NCBI GenBank assembly: GCA_029215795.1
Contig: JARDYH010000003.1
Span: forward strand, 92,102,609-92,166,608
Length of the DNA stretch: 64,000 nucleotides
Reading direction: 5' to 3'
Source: Anniella stebbinsi
Lineage: Eukaryota; Chordata; Lepidosauria; Squamata; Anniellidae
In this document: positions 36,054 to 46,780 of the stretch, piece after piece
Numbering within the stretch: the stretch's first letter is position 1
Layout: every line of letters starts with the position of its first letter
Made by a program: the position numbers and the translations under genes
Notes under the pieces: generated by a model
Database searches by the model: none
What the model was told of the DNA's origin: nothing
Seen by the model: only the letters and a program-made list of their open reading frames with translations

Positions 36054-37189
36054 ACTTAAAGGACTCTCTTTTTGGTTTCTTACAGAAAGCAATTGTTTCT
36101 TTTGTTCGTTTGCCTAATCCTCCCTTGAGGCGAGTTATGTTAGTTTGTTTTGTGTTTGCAAGTTATTTACCTGAAGTAAAAGGAGTTTGTGTTCAATTCA
36201 GAATTGGCTACTTATTTGGTCGCTGTAAACTGCCCAGTAAAAGAAAACACAACACCCAGGAGGCCACTTTTTTTAGTTGCATGGCTTTCCATAGAGATGG
36301 CATAGTGGTAAAGGTTAGGGTGTGTGTGATGTGGCAACGATGTTATGTGTGTGCTTGCAATGGAGGGCATGATGCAGAGGCGCATGTCCTTTCTTGCTTC
36401 AGGCATCAAGAGAGCTTGCGCTGGGTCTGAATCCCTGGTAGCATCAGTGTGACGAACATATTGTGTAAACAAGGCAATCAGAAATACAGCCAACAACAAT
36501 TTGTACAACTGCAACAGCTGGTGTGAAGGTTGCAGTAGCCAGGGGAATTGCTGCCATCGATATTCTTTATCCAGCCTTCCACAATAAATCCACAGGAGTT
36601 TCTAAGCCATAATACTTTATAGCCCGCACATATGTAAGTGAGAAATTTGTGGCCTAAAAAGTAAGAACTGGCTTTTGTAATGTTTCCGGACCTGGTCACC
36701 TAGAGGTAATTCTTATTCTCCATAGGTGACTGGGTAAGTAGATATTTATAACCCTTCCTTTATCTCCTGGTTCACACACTACATCTGCCCATATAAAAAA
36801 ATAATAATGTTTGCCAAATAAAATCTAAAAACATGAACTGGCAGCTGTCCTTAAAGATATTGGATTTCTTTACTGATGCACCTGAAATTGAATCATAAAA
36901 TTCAACTCTTCTCTTGTCAACAAAATAGGCAAAATCAAAATAGGGAAATATCGCTTCAATGATTGAATCGAATGCAAATATAAACTCTCCAGTCAGGCTC
37001 AATATCACCAGAGGCTTGACCATGGATTTTCTTGAATATTCACATCTCTGCAGATACTACAGGAAAGGAGCAGCAAATTAAATAACTGCACTTGCCTCTT
37101 ACAATATGCAAAGTTTTCCTCCAAACACATCCACAACTAGATATTGTAAGCCTTTTTGCTTAATGATTCAAACCCCTCCATCTCTCATT
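36054..37189. other. Unannotated AT-rich DNA
   Basis: No gene or repeat family recognised. Frames at 36110-37023 have no domain I know. Confidence 0.35.
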
Positions 37190-37930
37190 TTGTGTGTGTG
37201 TGAGAAGGGTTTGCATGATCATATTGAACCACAGTGGCTTGTTTAAGCCACCGCGGTTCAATATGATCATGCAAACCCTTATTTAAGCCACGGTAGTTTG
37301 TGTGCATGTGTTCCATAACCCAATCCTCCTTGTAGCTAGGTGAGTCGTGTGAACCTGGCGAGGGTGGGTTGTTGGTGTGGTTAACAATCCACCCAGTACG
37401 CAGCAACTGTTTTAGGGTTATGGTTCAATTGACAATTTGATCATGCGAATCCAGTCTGCATGTGTACGTGCACCAGCTTTCCCCAATCTGCTGCCTCCAG
37501 ATGTTTTGGATCTCAACATGTATTGGCCCAAGCCAGCATGGCAAATGGCCAGGAATAATGGGAGTTTAATCCAAAACATCTGGAGGGCACCAGGATGGGG
37601 AGTGGATCCAAATTCCAAACACACACACAAGCACACAAACACATGGCCAGTTCATACAATCGGTGGCACCAACCATGGCTTAAACAAGCCGTGGTGGCTT
37701 GCAGCATATACTGGCCACCATTGTGAATATTTGGTGCATCAGGCAGTCGCCTCAGCTTATCGTGACATGCAAACCTGGGCAGGGTGGCTTGTTGCTATGG
37801 GTAACAAGTAATCCAGAACCCAAAAGCTGCAGTGAGGTTCTGGGATGGCTTGTTAACCATGGCAACAACCCAAAGCCAGGAGCCAGCCAATTCTGGTTTG
37901 CTAACATGTGACTACTTTAGCACTGGGAAT
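37190..37930. mobile_element. Unclassified fold-back element with a 36-bp-arm hairpin
   Basis: 37205-37240 and 37245-37280 are inverted copies (34 of 36 pairs) around a 4-base loop. The motif 'ggcttgtttaagcca' and related 'ggcttaaacaagcc' (37677-37691) recur across the block. 'gttaccatgg'-type boxes recur at 37790-37870. A short hAT MITE at 37477-37600 interrupts it. Family not identified. Confidence 0.5.
37477..37600. mobile_element. Short hAT-like MITE
   Basis: 'cctccagatgttttgga' on the left and 'ccaaaacatctggagggcac' on the right form a near-perfect inverted repeat. Same family as 24657. Confidence 0.75.
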
Positions 37931-38664
37931 GCCATGTTTATGTTTAATTAAAAGGGTTGCTTCCCTCTTTGCCATTCAACAGCTTTAATGCTCATGCGAG
38001 ATAATAAAAACCCAAGCCAAGTTAATTTCAGCTCTGCTTGAAGCAGAGAAACGGTCACTGTTTGCAAGTGTCGAAGAGGAGAAACTTGGGAGATAAAGGA
38101 AATTTTAATTTTGGATTTTTGATGGGCGCATTATCAATCTCAATCTAAAAGCTGACTGTTGTGTTTAAACAAGGAGAGTGATGACTTCACAAGGAAGTGA
38201 ATGGCTTCCCTGGTGTTTTCTGCTTTGATGGTGCCTCTTACATTTTCACCTCTCTTATAATTTATTACATAAAGCTATGATGAGGACCTGCCTTATTTAT
38301 TTACATAAAGCAGAATAGCGCCATTGGCTTCCTGAACTGGAGTGCTAGTGACCCGCAGTCCGTATGTAAAGTGTATGTGTGTGAGAGTCATTGAAGAAGC
38401 TAATCACTACCAGTTCAGATTAGCAGGATCAGTACAGAAGTTAGAGCTACCAAGAATGGTACCTGTAAATCTGTATATCAGGAAGTATCTCATTGACAAA
38501 ATACATCCTTCTTTGTGACCTGTCTATAAGCCACCATTGCTGCTGGGAATGTCATGTAGAATCAAATCACCTCTATTCTTGATTTGATACCTTTGTAAAT
38601 TATGTTAATGATACTTGCAGGTCCATGGAGGAGTATTATCAAAATTCTGTCACAATGAACTCTT
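37931..38664. other. Repeat-free DNA, possible conserved non-coding element at 37940-38420
   Basis: Matches no repeat in the window and contains TTTAATG, TAATTT, CATTATCA and TTATTTACATAAA boxes at moderate GC, as developmental enhancers often do. No open frame of note. Inference only. Confidence 0.3.
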
Positions 38665-39154
38665 AAGGCTCCAGTCATAAGCAGACTTACTTGGGAGTAA
38701 GTTCCATTGTACAATCAGCTTCTTTAGATGAAAGGGAAATTGTGTTCGCTTACCGGTGCTTTGCTTTCTGCTTCTTCTGCGCAAATAGTAATGAGCTGAA
38801 TTATACGGGAAGAAAGGGGCGACCACGTGGTCTGCAGTTGAAAACATCTCCTCTTGGTGCTCATAGTATTGAATGGAACAGTGCCCTCTAGTGGGTGTTT
38901 TGTACTGCAAATTCGGCTGCATGCAGTAAGAAATCCCAAGATATTTCTGAAGAATCAGGATATCTAATGTTTTAATTTTTTTTTAAAAAAACCCAGAATA
39001 ACTGCGGGAAGAACCAGGACATGTGCAGGAAGTTCACGGTGTCATCAAAATGACCCACTAAATTCCATGAGTGACCAGTCATGAGTGTTCTATAAATTAC
39101 TCATTTAGAAAAATCCTTAGTGTGACTTACTTCTAAGTAAAGATGCTTAGATGC
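38665..39154. repeat. Interspersed repeats, one with a CTCF-like motif
   Basis: 38670-38710 is the 'acttgggagtaagttcc' phrase also seen at 45735 and 62980. From 38790 on it matches 7650-7990. The box at 38881-38897, read on the minus strand, is CACCCACTAGAGGGCAC, close to the CTCF core. Confidence 0.45.
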
Positions 39155-39403
39155 CTGGTGCCAACATCGTTATCTTTTCGGCTCCAGGTCAAGACTTTCC
39201 TCTTCTCTCAGGCATTTAGCAATATCTGATGAGCCTGGGTTTGTTTTATTTTTAGGTTTATAGCTTTTTAAGTTATTACAGTGGTTTTAAATGTATGTGT
39301 ATATTGTATGTTTTTGCTGTTTAAATTTTTGTATATCGTTTTTAATTGTTTTTATCTTATGTAAACTGCCCAGAGAGCTTCGGCTATGGGGTGGTATACA
39401 AAT

Positions 39404-39438
<35 letters not shown>
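39155..39438 (+). repeat. L2-clade LINE 3' end with (TAA)n tail
   Basis: 'caggtcaagactttcct' leads through a T-rich 3' UTR to 'gtaaactgcccagagagc', 'ttcggctatggggtgg', then (TAA)n at 39405-39438. The end motif is repeated at 27915 and 61895. Confidence 0.75.
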
Positions 39439-39439
<1 letters not shown>

Positions 39440-39608
39440 TTTTTAGCAGGCTGAAGCAGAAAAAGATGAGATAGGAAGCAGGGTGATTCCTCCAGCTCTG
39501 CTGAAAGACTTTTTGCTTTTTTTCTCTTCCCTCCCCGTCCCTTTTTCCTTTTGTGGCATGTCTCCCAGGGTAGCTTATACACAATCAATATAAAAAGGCT
39601 GTCCCTGC

Positions 39609-39837
39609 CCGCAGGCTTAGGCTAGATCCACACTACTGCTTCATAGTGGTATTGAAGTGCACTGATAACTGTTGAGGCACATTCCACATTCCACATACTG
39701 CTTTCATAAGTGTTATTTCTGGCTTTTTATTCGAAATTATCCAAAATACCGCAACAAGGTATAAATGCACAAGAGGATATGTAGCATTACCATAATGGGA
39801 TCATAATGATTTGACATATGGTGTAGATCTGGCCCCA
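39609..39837. mobile_element. MITE with AGATCYACAC ends
   Basis: Ends 'ggctagatccacact' and 'ggtgtagatctggcccc' are inverted copies, and the element at 23836-23980 has the same ends. Non-coding. Confidence 0.6.
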
Positions 39838-40239
39838 GAATCTGAAAGGTATGACCCAAAAAGAAAGAGAGATTGGAGTGGGCGGAGAGCAGAGAGCGGA
39901 GAGGGGGAAAAAGCAAATCCAGGTACCAATTCTCAAAGTTAAATCGCAGTTCTTATTATGACCAGCTGGAAACAGTTCAGGGAGAGGAATTGTCATGGCC
40001 TTAGGCTCAGAGGCACAGTAACACTCCGATGAATCACTGCCTGCCTCACCTCAGGGAGAAGTCTTGGCACACCCTCATATGCCTTTCACACCTAAGGACA
40101 TAGCCCTCCCCTCAGTGGCAGACTCCGAGGGTGACTCCCCTACAGCTTCTCCTGTTCCTCAGCCACACCGAAGTAGGAGGATAACGAAATAATTCTGGGC
40201 CCTCTCTAAGGAATATAGGTAGCATCCAACTGTGGCAGA
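39838..40239. other. Unannotated DNA
   Basis: Contains a possible decayed retroelement frame (40020-40190) ending in arginines just before the MITE. No recognised domain. Confidence 0.3.
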
Positions 40240-40591
40240 GGTCCCATCTACAAGAATTCGGTTTGACGCCTGGTTGTCTGATTATGTGCATCTTCTCGCA
40301 AGCGCTTTTACAGTAAATCACTACACGTGGGAGGCGGTTAAGCGCATAACTGGTTGCTTTACCGGTTGTATGAAACGTGTTTTAAAGGTGTTTAATGCGG
40401 AGAATCGCTTGTTCACATGGTCATAAGACGCTTTAACTGCCGCGGTAAATTAAAACTCGCTATTTAACGCGCATTCAATAATGCGCATAATCGGACAGAA
40501 AAAAACGCCTCCCAATTTGCGCTCCGCTCTTGTAGAGGTAAAATTTTTAATGCACCTTGAAAGAGCTTTAAATCACTCTTGTAGAGGCACC
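40240..40591 (+). mobile_element. 355-bp MITE family, copy 5
   Basis: Begins GGTCCCATCTACAAGAATTC and ends 'ctcttgtagaggcacc'. It contains 'aataatgcgcataatcgg' near the right end. The left palindrome is diverged. It shares 'tgaaacgtgttttaaa' with copy 2, so copies 2 and 5 may form one subfamily. Confidence 0.78.
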
Positions 40592-40657
40592 CCGAGCGAA
40601 GACTCTGAAAATCTTGGGCCCGCCAGCCTTCTTGAGGCCTCAGTTGCCCCTAGTTCC

Positions 40658-42261
40658 TAGGGTGACCATATGAAAAGGAGGACAGGGCTCCTGTATCTTT
40701 AAGAGTTGTATAAAGAAGAGAATTTCAGCAGGCATCATTTGTATGCATGCAGAACTTGGTGATATTCGCTCTTCGTCACAACAGTTAAAGCTGTAAGAGC
40801 TATACAAGAGTGACCAGATACCATAAGCGTGCACAACACATTTCAAAGTTATTCCCTTGTATGAAAAGCTATGTAGGAACATTGAGTAGCTGTAAAAGGC
40901 ACGGGGTCATATGTTATACATCATAATGTTGTACATTTTGATATATACATGAAAACACTTGCAGGTAATATATAAAAGAACTGGCAAGAAAGTTCAGAGA
41001 CTTGGGCACCTGGGTAAGCAGAAATAGGAGCAATAAGCAGAGGTGGAGTCTGAACATCCAAAACACAAAACTCTGTGTTCTTTGAATCCACATTTGTTTG
41101 CTTCTGCAGAAACCCATTTTTAAAAAAGCAAAGTGAAGCATATTGGCTGGTAATTAGACCGAGGTTCTGTGTGCAAAGCAGAAAACCACTCCTTTGAGCC
41201 TGCAGTTTGAGCCCCCACCTCACCCCTCGCACCTTCATCCTTAGGCTTCCTGCTGCTCAGCTGCCAGCAGCCCGCCTGCCGCCTGCCCACCCGACCTGCC
41301 TGCTACTCGCTCACCCACCGCTCGCTTGTTTGCTCGACCGCCACCCGCTGCTCGACCGCCCATATGCCCTGCCCTCTGCCTGCCCACACTGCCCGCCCGC
41401 CCTGCCTTACTTACCCCCAGGCCCACGCTGCTGCTGCTGCTGCCTCCTTCTTTTTTGCCACTTGTACTCAGACCCCGCCTCTCTCACAAGTCTCGCGAGA
41501 TGGGGATGAAATGTCAGAAGTCTCATCCTGAAGTATCGCGAGACTGGGGGAGAGGAGAGAGCAGGTAAGCTGTGACTGCTCCATTTCCCCCCCCCCCCGC
41601 ACCTTTCCCAGTATGAAAGGGTCTCTTAACACTTGAAGTAAGAGGCCATTTCATACTGGGAAAGGTGGGAGGGGGATAGAGCAGGCTGTGTGTCCTCTAG
41701 AGGTGTGGATTCTCCCAGCCACGCTAATGGCATTAGGTGATCTCCACGCTTTCCGGAGCTCTGGAGAACGCGCGGCCTGCTCTGCTCCCTCCTCCACCCC
41801 TTCCCACCTTTCCCAATGTGAAAGGGCCTCTTAATTCAAGCATTAAGAGACCTTTTCATACTGGGAAAGGTGCGGGGGGGAGGGGCAGAGGAGGCCACAC
41901 ATTGTCCAGAAGGTGCACAGGTGGCCTACGCTATTAGCGTGTTAGTCATGCTAATAGTGTAGGCCATCTGTGCACTTTCCATAGCTTCGGACAACGCACG
42001 GCCCGCTTCCCACCCTTCTTTCCGTGCCGCACCTTTCCCAGACTTTTTATTAGATGGTGCCTGGGCACCAGGTGAACCACCTGTGCGCACGCCTATGCCA
42101 GATACAAAAGAGGGCCAGGCTCCTGCAGCTTTAACTGTTGTGATGAAGAGGGAATTTCACCAGGTGCTGCAAGCATACAAATGATACCTGCTGAAATTCC
42201 CTTCTCTATACAACTATTAAAGATACAGGAGCCCTGCCCTTCTTTTCATATGGTCACCCCA
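40658..42261. mobile_element. 320-bp palindromic hAT MITE, copy 4, split by a hAT-like element
   Basis: Starts TAGGGTGACCATATGAAA at 40658 and ends at 'catatggtcacccca' at 42261. Removing the 1276-bp insert and its 8-bp duplication leaves exactly 320 bp, the size of the intact copies. The outer target duplication is not recognisable, so this copy is older than the one at 31117. Confidence 0.88.
40822..42097 (-). mobile_element. hAT-like element with captured promoter-like core, copy A (1276 bp)
   Basis: Flanked by the exact 8-bp duplication CCAGATAC (40814-40821 and 42098-42105). The ends CATAAGCGTGCACA and the complement of CATAGGCGTGCGCA match those of copy B at 46781-48775, in opposite orientation. 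About 1 kb (41095-42097) is shared with copy B. Inside: a CpG-rich core with TCTCGCGAGA (41491-41500) and TATCGCGAGA (41534-41543); a + strand donor CAG|GTAAGC at 41565; a minus-strand donor GTAAGT at 41409-41414; and a series of long hairpins at 41580-42060. It encodes no transposase, so it is non-autonomous. hAT is inferred from the 8-bp duplication. Confidence 0.88.
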
Positions 42262-43298
42262 TTCTTGCTGAGACAACAATGCTCCCTGTGAAGAGTTTGA
42301 CCTCCAAGGAGGCTCTGCAGGCCAGATGTAGAAACTCAGCGGATTGGAGGTTCTGCATCCTGTACTAAAGGCTCCTTTCCCCTGAATATCAAGCCAAGCC
42401 AGGACAGGAGTTAGTTTGATGGGATGGCCCTGGTTCCTGTCTCCCTCAGCTGCAGCTCAAAAGAATGGCTACTGCCTGATGACATTATGTTCTTTCCCTG
42501 TAATGTGTGTGTGTAGGTAATTTATCTATGCTATTTCCACCCAGCGTGCAGTGGATATAAAATATAATTATATGCAACCAGCCTGGTGGGCTGGTCACAG
42601 GCAGGACATTTTTCTTTTTCTTTTTGTTTTAAATCCCTTTCCTGAGTGGCTTGATTGACTACAATAGCTCAGCTGGATTTGCCAATCAACCAGGATTAAA
42701 GTACCGGCAAGTTCACACTGAGTGTAATGACTAAGAAGGAACAGTTAGAATCTATTGAGTCACTGATCCACAGCAGGCAGGAGCGTTCCAGACCCTTCTT
42801 GTTAAAGTGTCAATGAGTTCAAAGGGCTCTATTAGTTATTTCAAACACAGGTTTATGTTAGCACAAAATCCCTATTAGTGCAATGGCAATATTGTGTTAC
42901 TTCATTGCTAGGTGGATTTTCAAAGCAGTCAGCCGCCGACCTTTATATTTAATTTGTGCAAGTTGGGCAGAGGGGCGTGCAATGTTTACAACACCAGTAT
43001 TGGCCTAAGGCAGCAGTCTGCATTATCTAATGTGCGACTTCTCAAGATGCTAAAAATTCAAAATTGGAATGGAAGGCAAAGTGGAAAGAGAGTCTCCAAA
43101 ATGTGACTGCCATTTTCACAGTAATATAGTCACGTTCTGTCACAGTGCTGTCTTTGCGACGGGCATACTCTTGACCCAAGCTGAAGAGTGGATTGCGCTC
43201 TGGTCTCAACTGCCACAGCCTGGAATGATGCATTTAATCTGATCTATGAATTAGAATAGAGAAATCACTGCCTTCCTCTGGCCATTGCCTCCAATGGA
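42262..43298. other. Repeat-poor DNA, possible conserved non-coding element at 42620-43010
   Basis: No match to any repeat in the window at 42620-43010, with 'ctattagttatttcaaa', 'ggcaatattgtgtta' and 'cctttatatttaattt' boxes. No gene seen. Inference only. Confidence 0.28.
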
Positions 43299-43618
43299 TA
43301 GGGTGACCAGATAAAATCCAGGTCAGGGCTCATGTAACTTTAACAGTTGTAGAGAAAAGGGAATTTCAGCCAGTGTTATTTGTATGCAATTAGTTCCTGG
43401 TGAAATTCCCTCTTCATCACAACAGTTAAAGTTGCAGGGGCCCTGCCTTCTTTTGTATTTGGTCACTCTAGTAGAGTGCCTGCACCTTTAACTGTTGTGA
43501 TGAAGAAGGAATATCACCAGGAACTAATTGCATACAAATGACACTGGCTGAAATTCCCTTTTCTCTACAATTGTTAAAGTTACATGAGCCCTGACCTGGA
43601 TTTTATCTGGTCACCCTA
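43299..43618. mobile_element. 320-bp palindromic hAT MITE, copy 5
   Basis: Same ends (TAGGGTGACCAGATAAAA and complement) and interior as copies 1 and 2. The flanking 8 bp do not match, so the duplication has decayed or the copy was moved. Confidence 0.88.
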
Positions 43619-46472
43619 ATATGAGAGCCATTCCTAAGGGAAGTGCACTCACTATTTGCCTTGCTGAGTCACCAGTTTATGGAGACAGGACCGGCATCAA
43701 GGGTAGGCAGGCTTAGGCACCCGCCTCACCCCAAGAAGAGCCCACTGACAAGAGCCCCATAACCTTGCTGTTCTCCTTCATCATTGCAACTTGCTTATTC
43801 ACCTGCCTCTCACTCCGGCCCAGACAATGTGAGTGGTGAGGCAGAGGAGTTGATGCCATTTCTTGGGGAATGCTGGATGGAGAATGCTGGGAGATGTAGG
43901 ACATATTTTTTCTGTCTAAACTTGCATAGGATTATGAACTAAAAGAATAGATTGCTGGCAGCGCAACCCTAAGAATACTGTGGCCCAGGTGGATTCACTC
44001 CCTGGTATCTTGGGCCTGCTTCATACATGCAATTACATAACTTGATTGTTCTTCATTTGATTACTGTACATTTGATGGCTGGCAGCTGAATATATGAACT
44101 GATTCCTTTGGGAAGTGTTTTGTTTGAGGCTGTGCGTGAGGTAAAATGATTAAGTTCTATTAGGGATGTTATATCTATACCAGGGGTGGGGAACTTGTAG
44201 CACTCCAGATGCTGTGGAGGCAGGTGCCAGTCCGACTGCTGGAGTGGAGGGCAGGGGTTAGGCGAGGCAGAGCCAAGGAAGTCACAAGAGGCAGAGCAGC
44301 CTTTGAATTCCCAATGGTCAGCCACCCATACCACAGGAAGGGATAGCTGAGGCACAACACATGCAGAGGGGGTGGGAGTATGGAAATCACACAGACGTAC
44401 AAAAGTACTCCTCTGGACCCACATTCTTCTCCTTTTCCAAGAATAACTCCCGTTCCACAAAGAATCAAGTGACTCTAAGATGATGAGTGGGAAGGGAGAA
44501 TCCACACAGCCATAATGACAATGATAATAATCAAAACAATACATGGTATTCCCAGAGCGTCACAGAAAAGCAGCCTTTGGAACACAGGAACAACTTCTGA
44601 AAACATCCAAAGATCCATGCCTTTGTATACACATAAAACATTCTACCCAGGAGGAGCACAACTTGAAATTTTAGATTATGCCTATTTTGTAAACTGTAAG
44701 GAGGACTGGATTGCTCAGGATAAAGCATGATGAGTTTTGTGCACATTCACAGTCCATCCCCTCGCATATTGCTGTTGTAGTTATCGTTATATCCCTTGGG
44801 AAGGCAGCAGGAACCCATTGCAAAACAGACACCCCTCTTACACACAGATACAAATACACCAACATCTTCCTCATTCACCCCCCAAAGCATACATCTCCCA
44901 AAGTAAACACATACACACCAGAGCACATACAAAACCCAGAGCACACACAGACATCCCCCAAGCATACACACACATACCAAAGCATGCACACACAGACCCA
45001 CACAGAAAAGCAGTCTTTGGAACCCAGGGGCAGTCTATTGCCAAAGTGGACACTAAGATAATAATGATGATTATGATTATGATATCCCAACAGCCACAGA
45101 GAAAAACATCCAAAATGCTGGTAGTCATGATATCAAGTTCTGAGCATCCAGAAATACATATCTGTACATAAGCATCCTTTCCCCCAACAACTGCCTCTCC
45201 ATGCTTCTGCGGGCTTCCCCATACCAGGCTTTTTATCCTGCAATTTTAATAGAATGTCTGCTTCCAGATTCTTTGCAGGATTAAGGCCTTTTAAACACAT
45301 TTACTCCTTTTTTTCTGTGGGTTTCCTTTATCTGCAAGTTCTATATGTTTATTATACAGCCACTAGATGGTGCTGTGCTTATAGCGCAATTCTATCATTA
45401 CATGTTGAGATTCAAATCACATTTTTTTAAAAATAGCTCATTATCCCCGTTACAAATAAAGCCATGGAAATGGTCACAAAGCACTGAAGAGGCCCTGGAG
45501 GTTGACAACATCATGTAAAAGACCCACAAACTTCCATGAGGTACCAGTCTCAAGACAAAAGCCTAGTGTAGAGAAGCCCTGAGAAATCAAGCTATGCATG
45601 GAATAAGCAAGATCTGAGCATCCATAATCCACCCCTTTCCATATCTTCAGAGCATCCCAAAAAGGAAAGGAAATGCTGAGAAACTGTAACTAAAAAATGG
45701 GAGGGCGGGTGGAGCCAAGGCTGCACTCTATACACACTTGCCTGGGAGTAAATCCCATTGAACTCAGTGGGTCTTAATTCTGAGTAGACATGTATGGGCT
45801 TGCACTGTAAGGTGGAGAAAAAGAATAGAAAATGGCTAAAGAAAGACGGAACCATTATCTGCCTGTCTAGAACAATCCTAGCAGGTTGTTGCTGTGGTGG
45901 TAGCAGCAGCTCTCTCTCTCTCTCACGCATACACACTTGGCTTTCCCCTCCTTTGGATAAACACACTACTCACTCACTGCCTTTTAATCCAAACATGCTT
46001 TGAAATAATAAAAGGAACCAGCTCTTGCTCACTCTCTTCTTCCTCCACTTCCTCCTCCAAAGGGCGGGGAGGAAATCAATGTTTGTGGCTTTAAAAATGT
46101 ATGCACTCCTGCTCTCTGCCCCTCTTGCACTCGGTCTGCCCTGCGCAGCCATGTGTTTCATTGTCAGGACAATGATTTGCTTGGCAGCACCCTTCCTTGC
46201 CAAGTGATCCTGCTGATTGGGACTGCCTCTGCCTCTATCTGGTACCGAGCCTGGCACCATACGGCACTGTGTGGAGCGACGTTACTCAGGGTGCCCTTCA
46301 GCCTGAGGCTGTTCTCCTCATGATGCACCTATGCTAGGGTGAACTACAGGAAACTACTGTGAGCGTGTGCCCAGCATGCACACTCAGCGTTAGCCCTGAA
46401 GTCACAGAGCTTTCAGGACAGAGAAATACGGCAGGTGTTCTTGCGAACAGGCAGAGCAGGCTCACTGGGATT
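43619..46472. other. Unannotated DNA with repeat scraps
   Basis: 44184-44215 is one end of a short hAT MITE ('caggggtggggaacttg'). 44830-45005 is CA-rich with irregular 'acacac' and 'agcatacac' repeats, and the frames over it are spurious. 45350-45570 matches the repeat at 38990-39100 and carries CCACTAGATGGTGCTGTG (45360-45377), a CTCF-like box. 45725-45808 holds the 'gggagtaaatcccattgaa' repeat. No gene seen. Confidence 0.4.
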
Positions 46473-46517
46473 GCATCATCACCATCATCATCACCACCAC
46501 CATCATCATCATCATCA
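46473..46517. repeat. (CAT)n microsatellite, imperfect
   Basis: CAT/CAC units next to the start of the R4-like LINE fragment. Confidence 0.9.
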
Positions 46518-46780
46518 AATTCTTACACACTAAAAACACCCCCATTCATAAAGCCATAGTAAAAGCAGATAAAAATTACATCCAACTCAACCTAGCACTA
46601 CAAAACGAAGACCAAACACAACCACTGACACTCGCAGAGAAAAATGGGCAAGAAAGGCACTCCATGGGAGGCACTACAAGATTATACAGAACCCACAAAT
46701 AAACAATGAACAATCGTACGAATGGCTCTGGAAGGGTGAGCTATTTCCAGAAACAGAAGGATTCCTAATAGCTATACAGG
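46518..46780 (+). pseudogene. R4-like LINE ORF fragment, left part
   Basis: One frame (about 46640-46780) reads 'WARKALHGRHYK', 'YEWLWKGELFPETEGFLIA' and then hits the insertion at 46781. The same frame resumes at 48777 with 'IQDQVIATKNYQK'. This is the region just before the zinc knuckle in R4/Dong-type elements. The fragment is 5'-truncated near a (CAT)n tract and no reverse transcriptase remains. It ends with TATACAGG, the 8 bp duplicated by the insertion. Confidence 0.75.

Noticed and set aside
36290..36330. Possible tRNA-like 'ggcatagtggtaaagg' box
   Set aside because: No B box, no cloverleaf partner and no second copy in the window.
41207..41568. Pro/Cys/Leu-rich frames, and matching frames at 47295-47721
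   Set aside because: Produced by CCC/GCC-rich repeats within the hAT-like element; the two loci are the same DNA in opposite orientation.
44711..45171. His/Thr/Pro-rich frames in CA-rich DNA
   Set aside because: Low-complexity 'acacac' repeats; reading frames open on both strands for that reason.
46473..46517. CRISPR-like direct repeats (CAT)n and other short tandem runs
   Set aside because: Ordinary microsatellites in a vertebrate genome, with no spacers.
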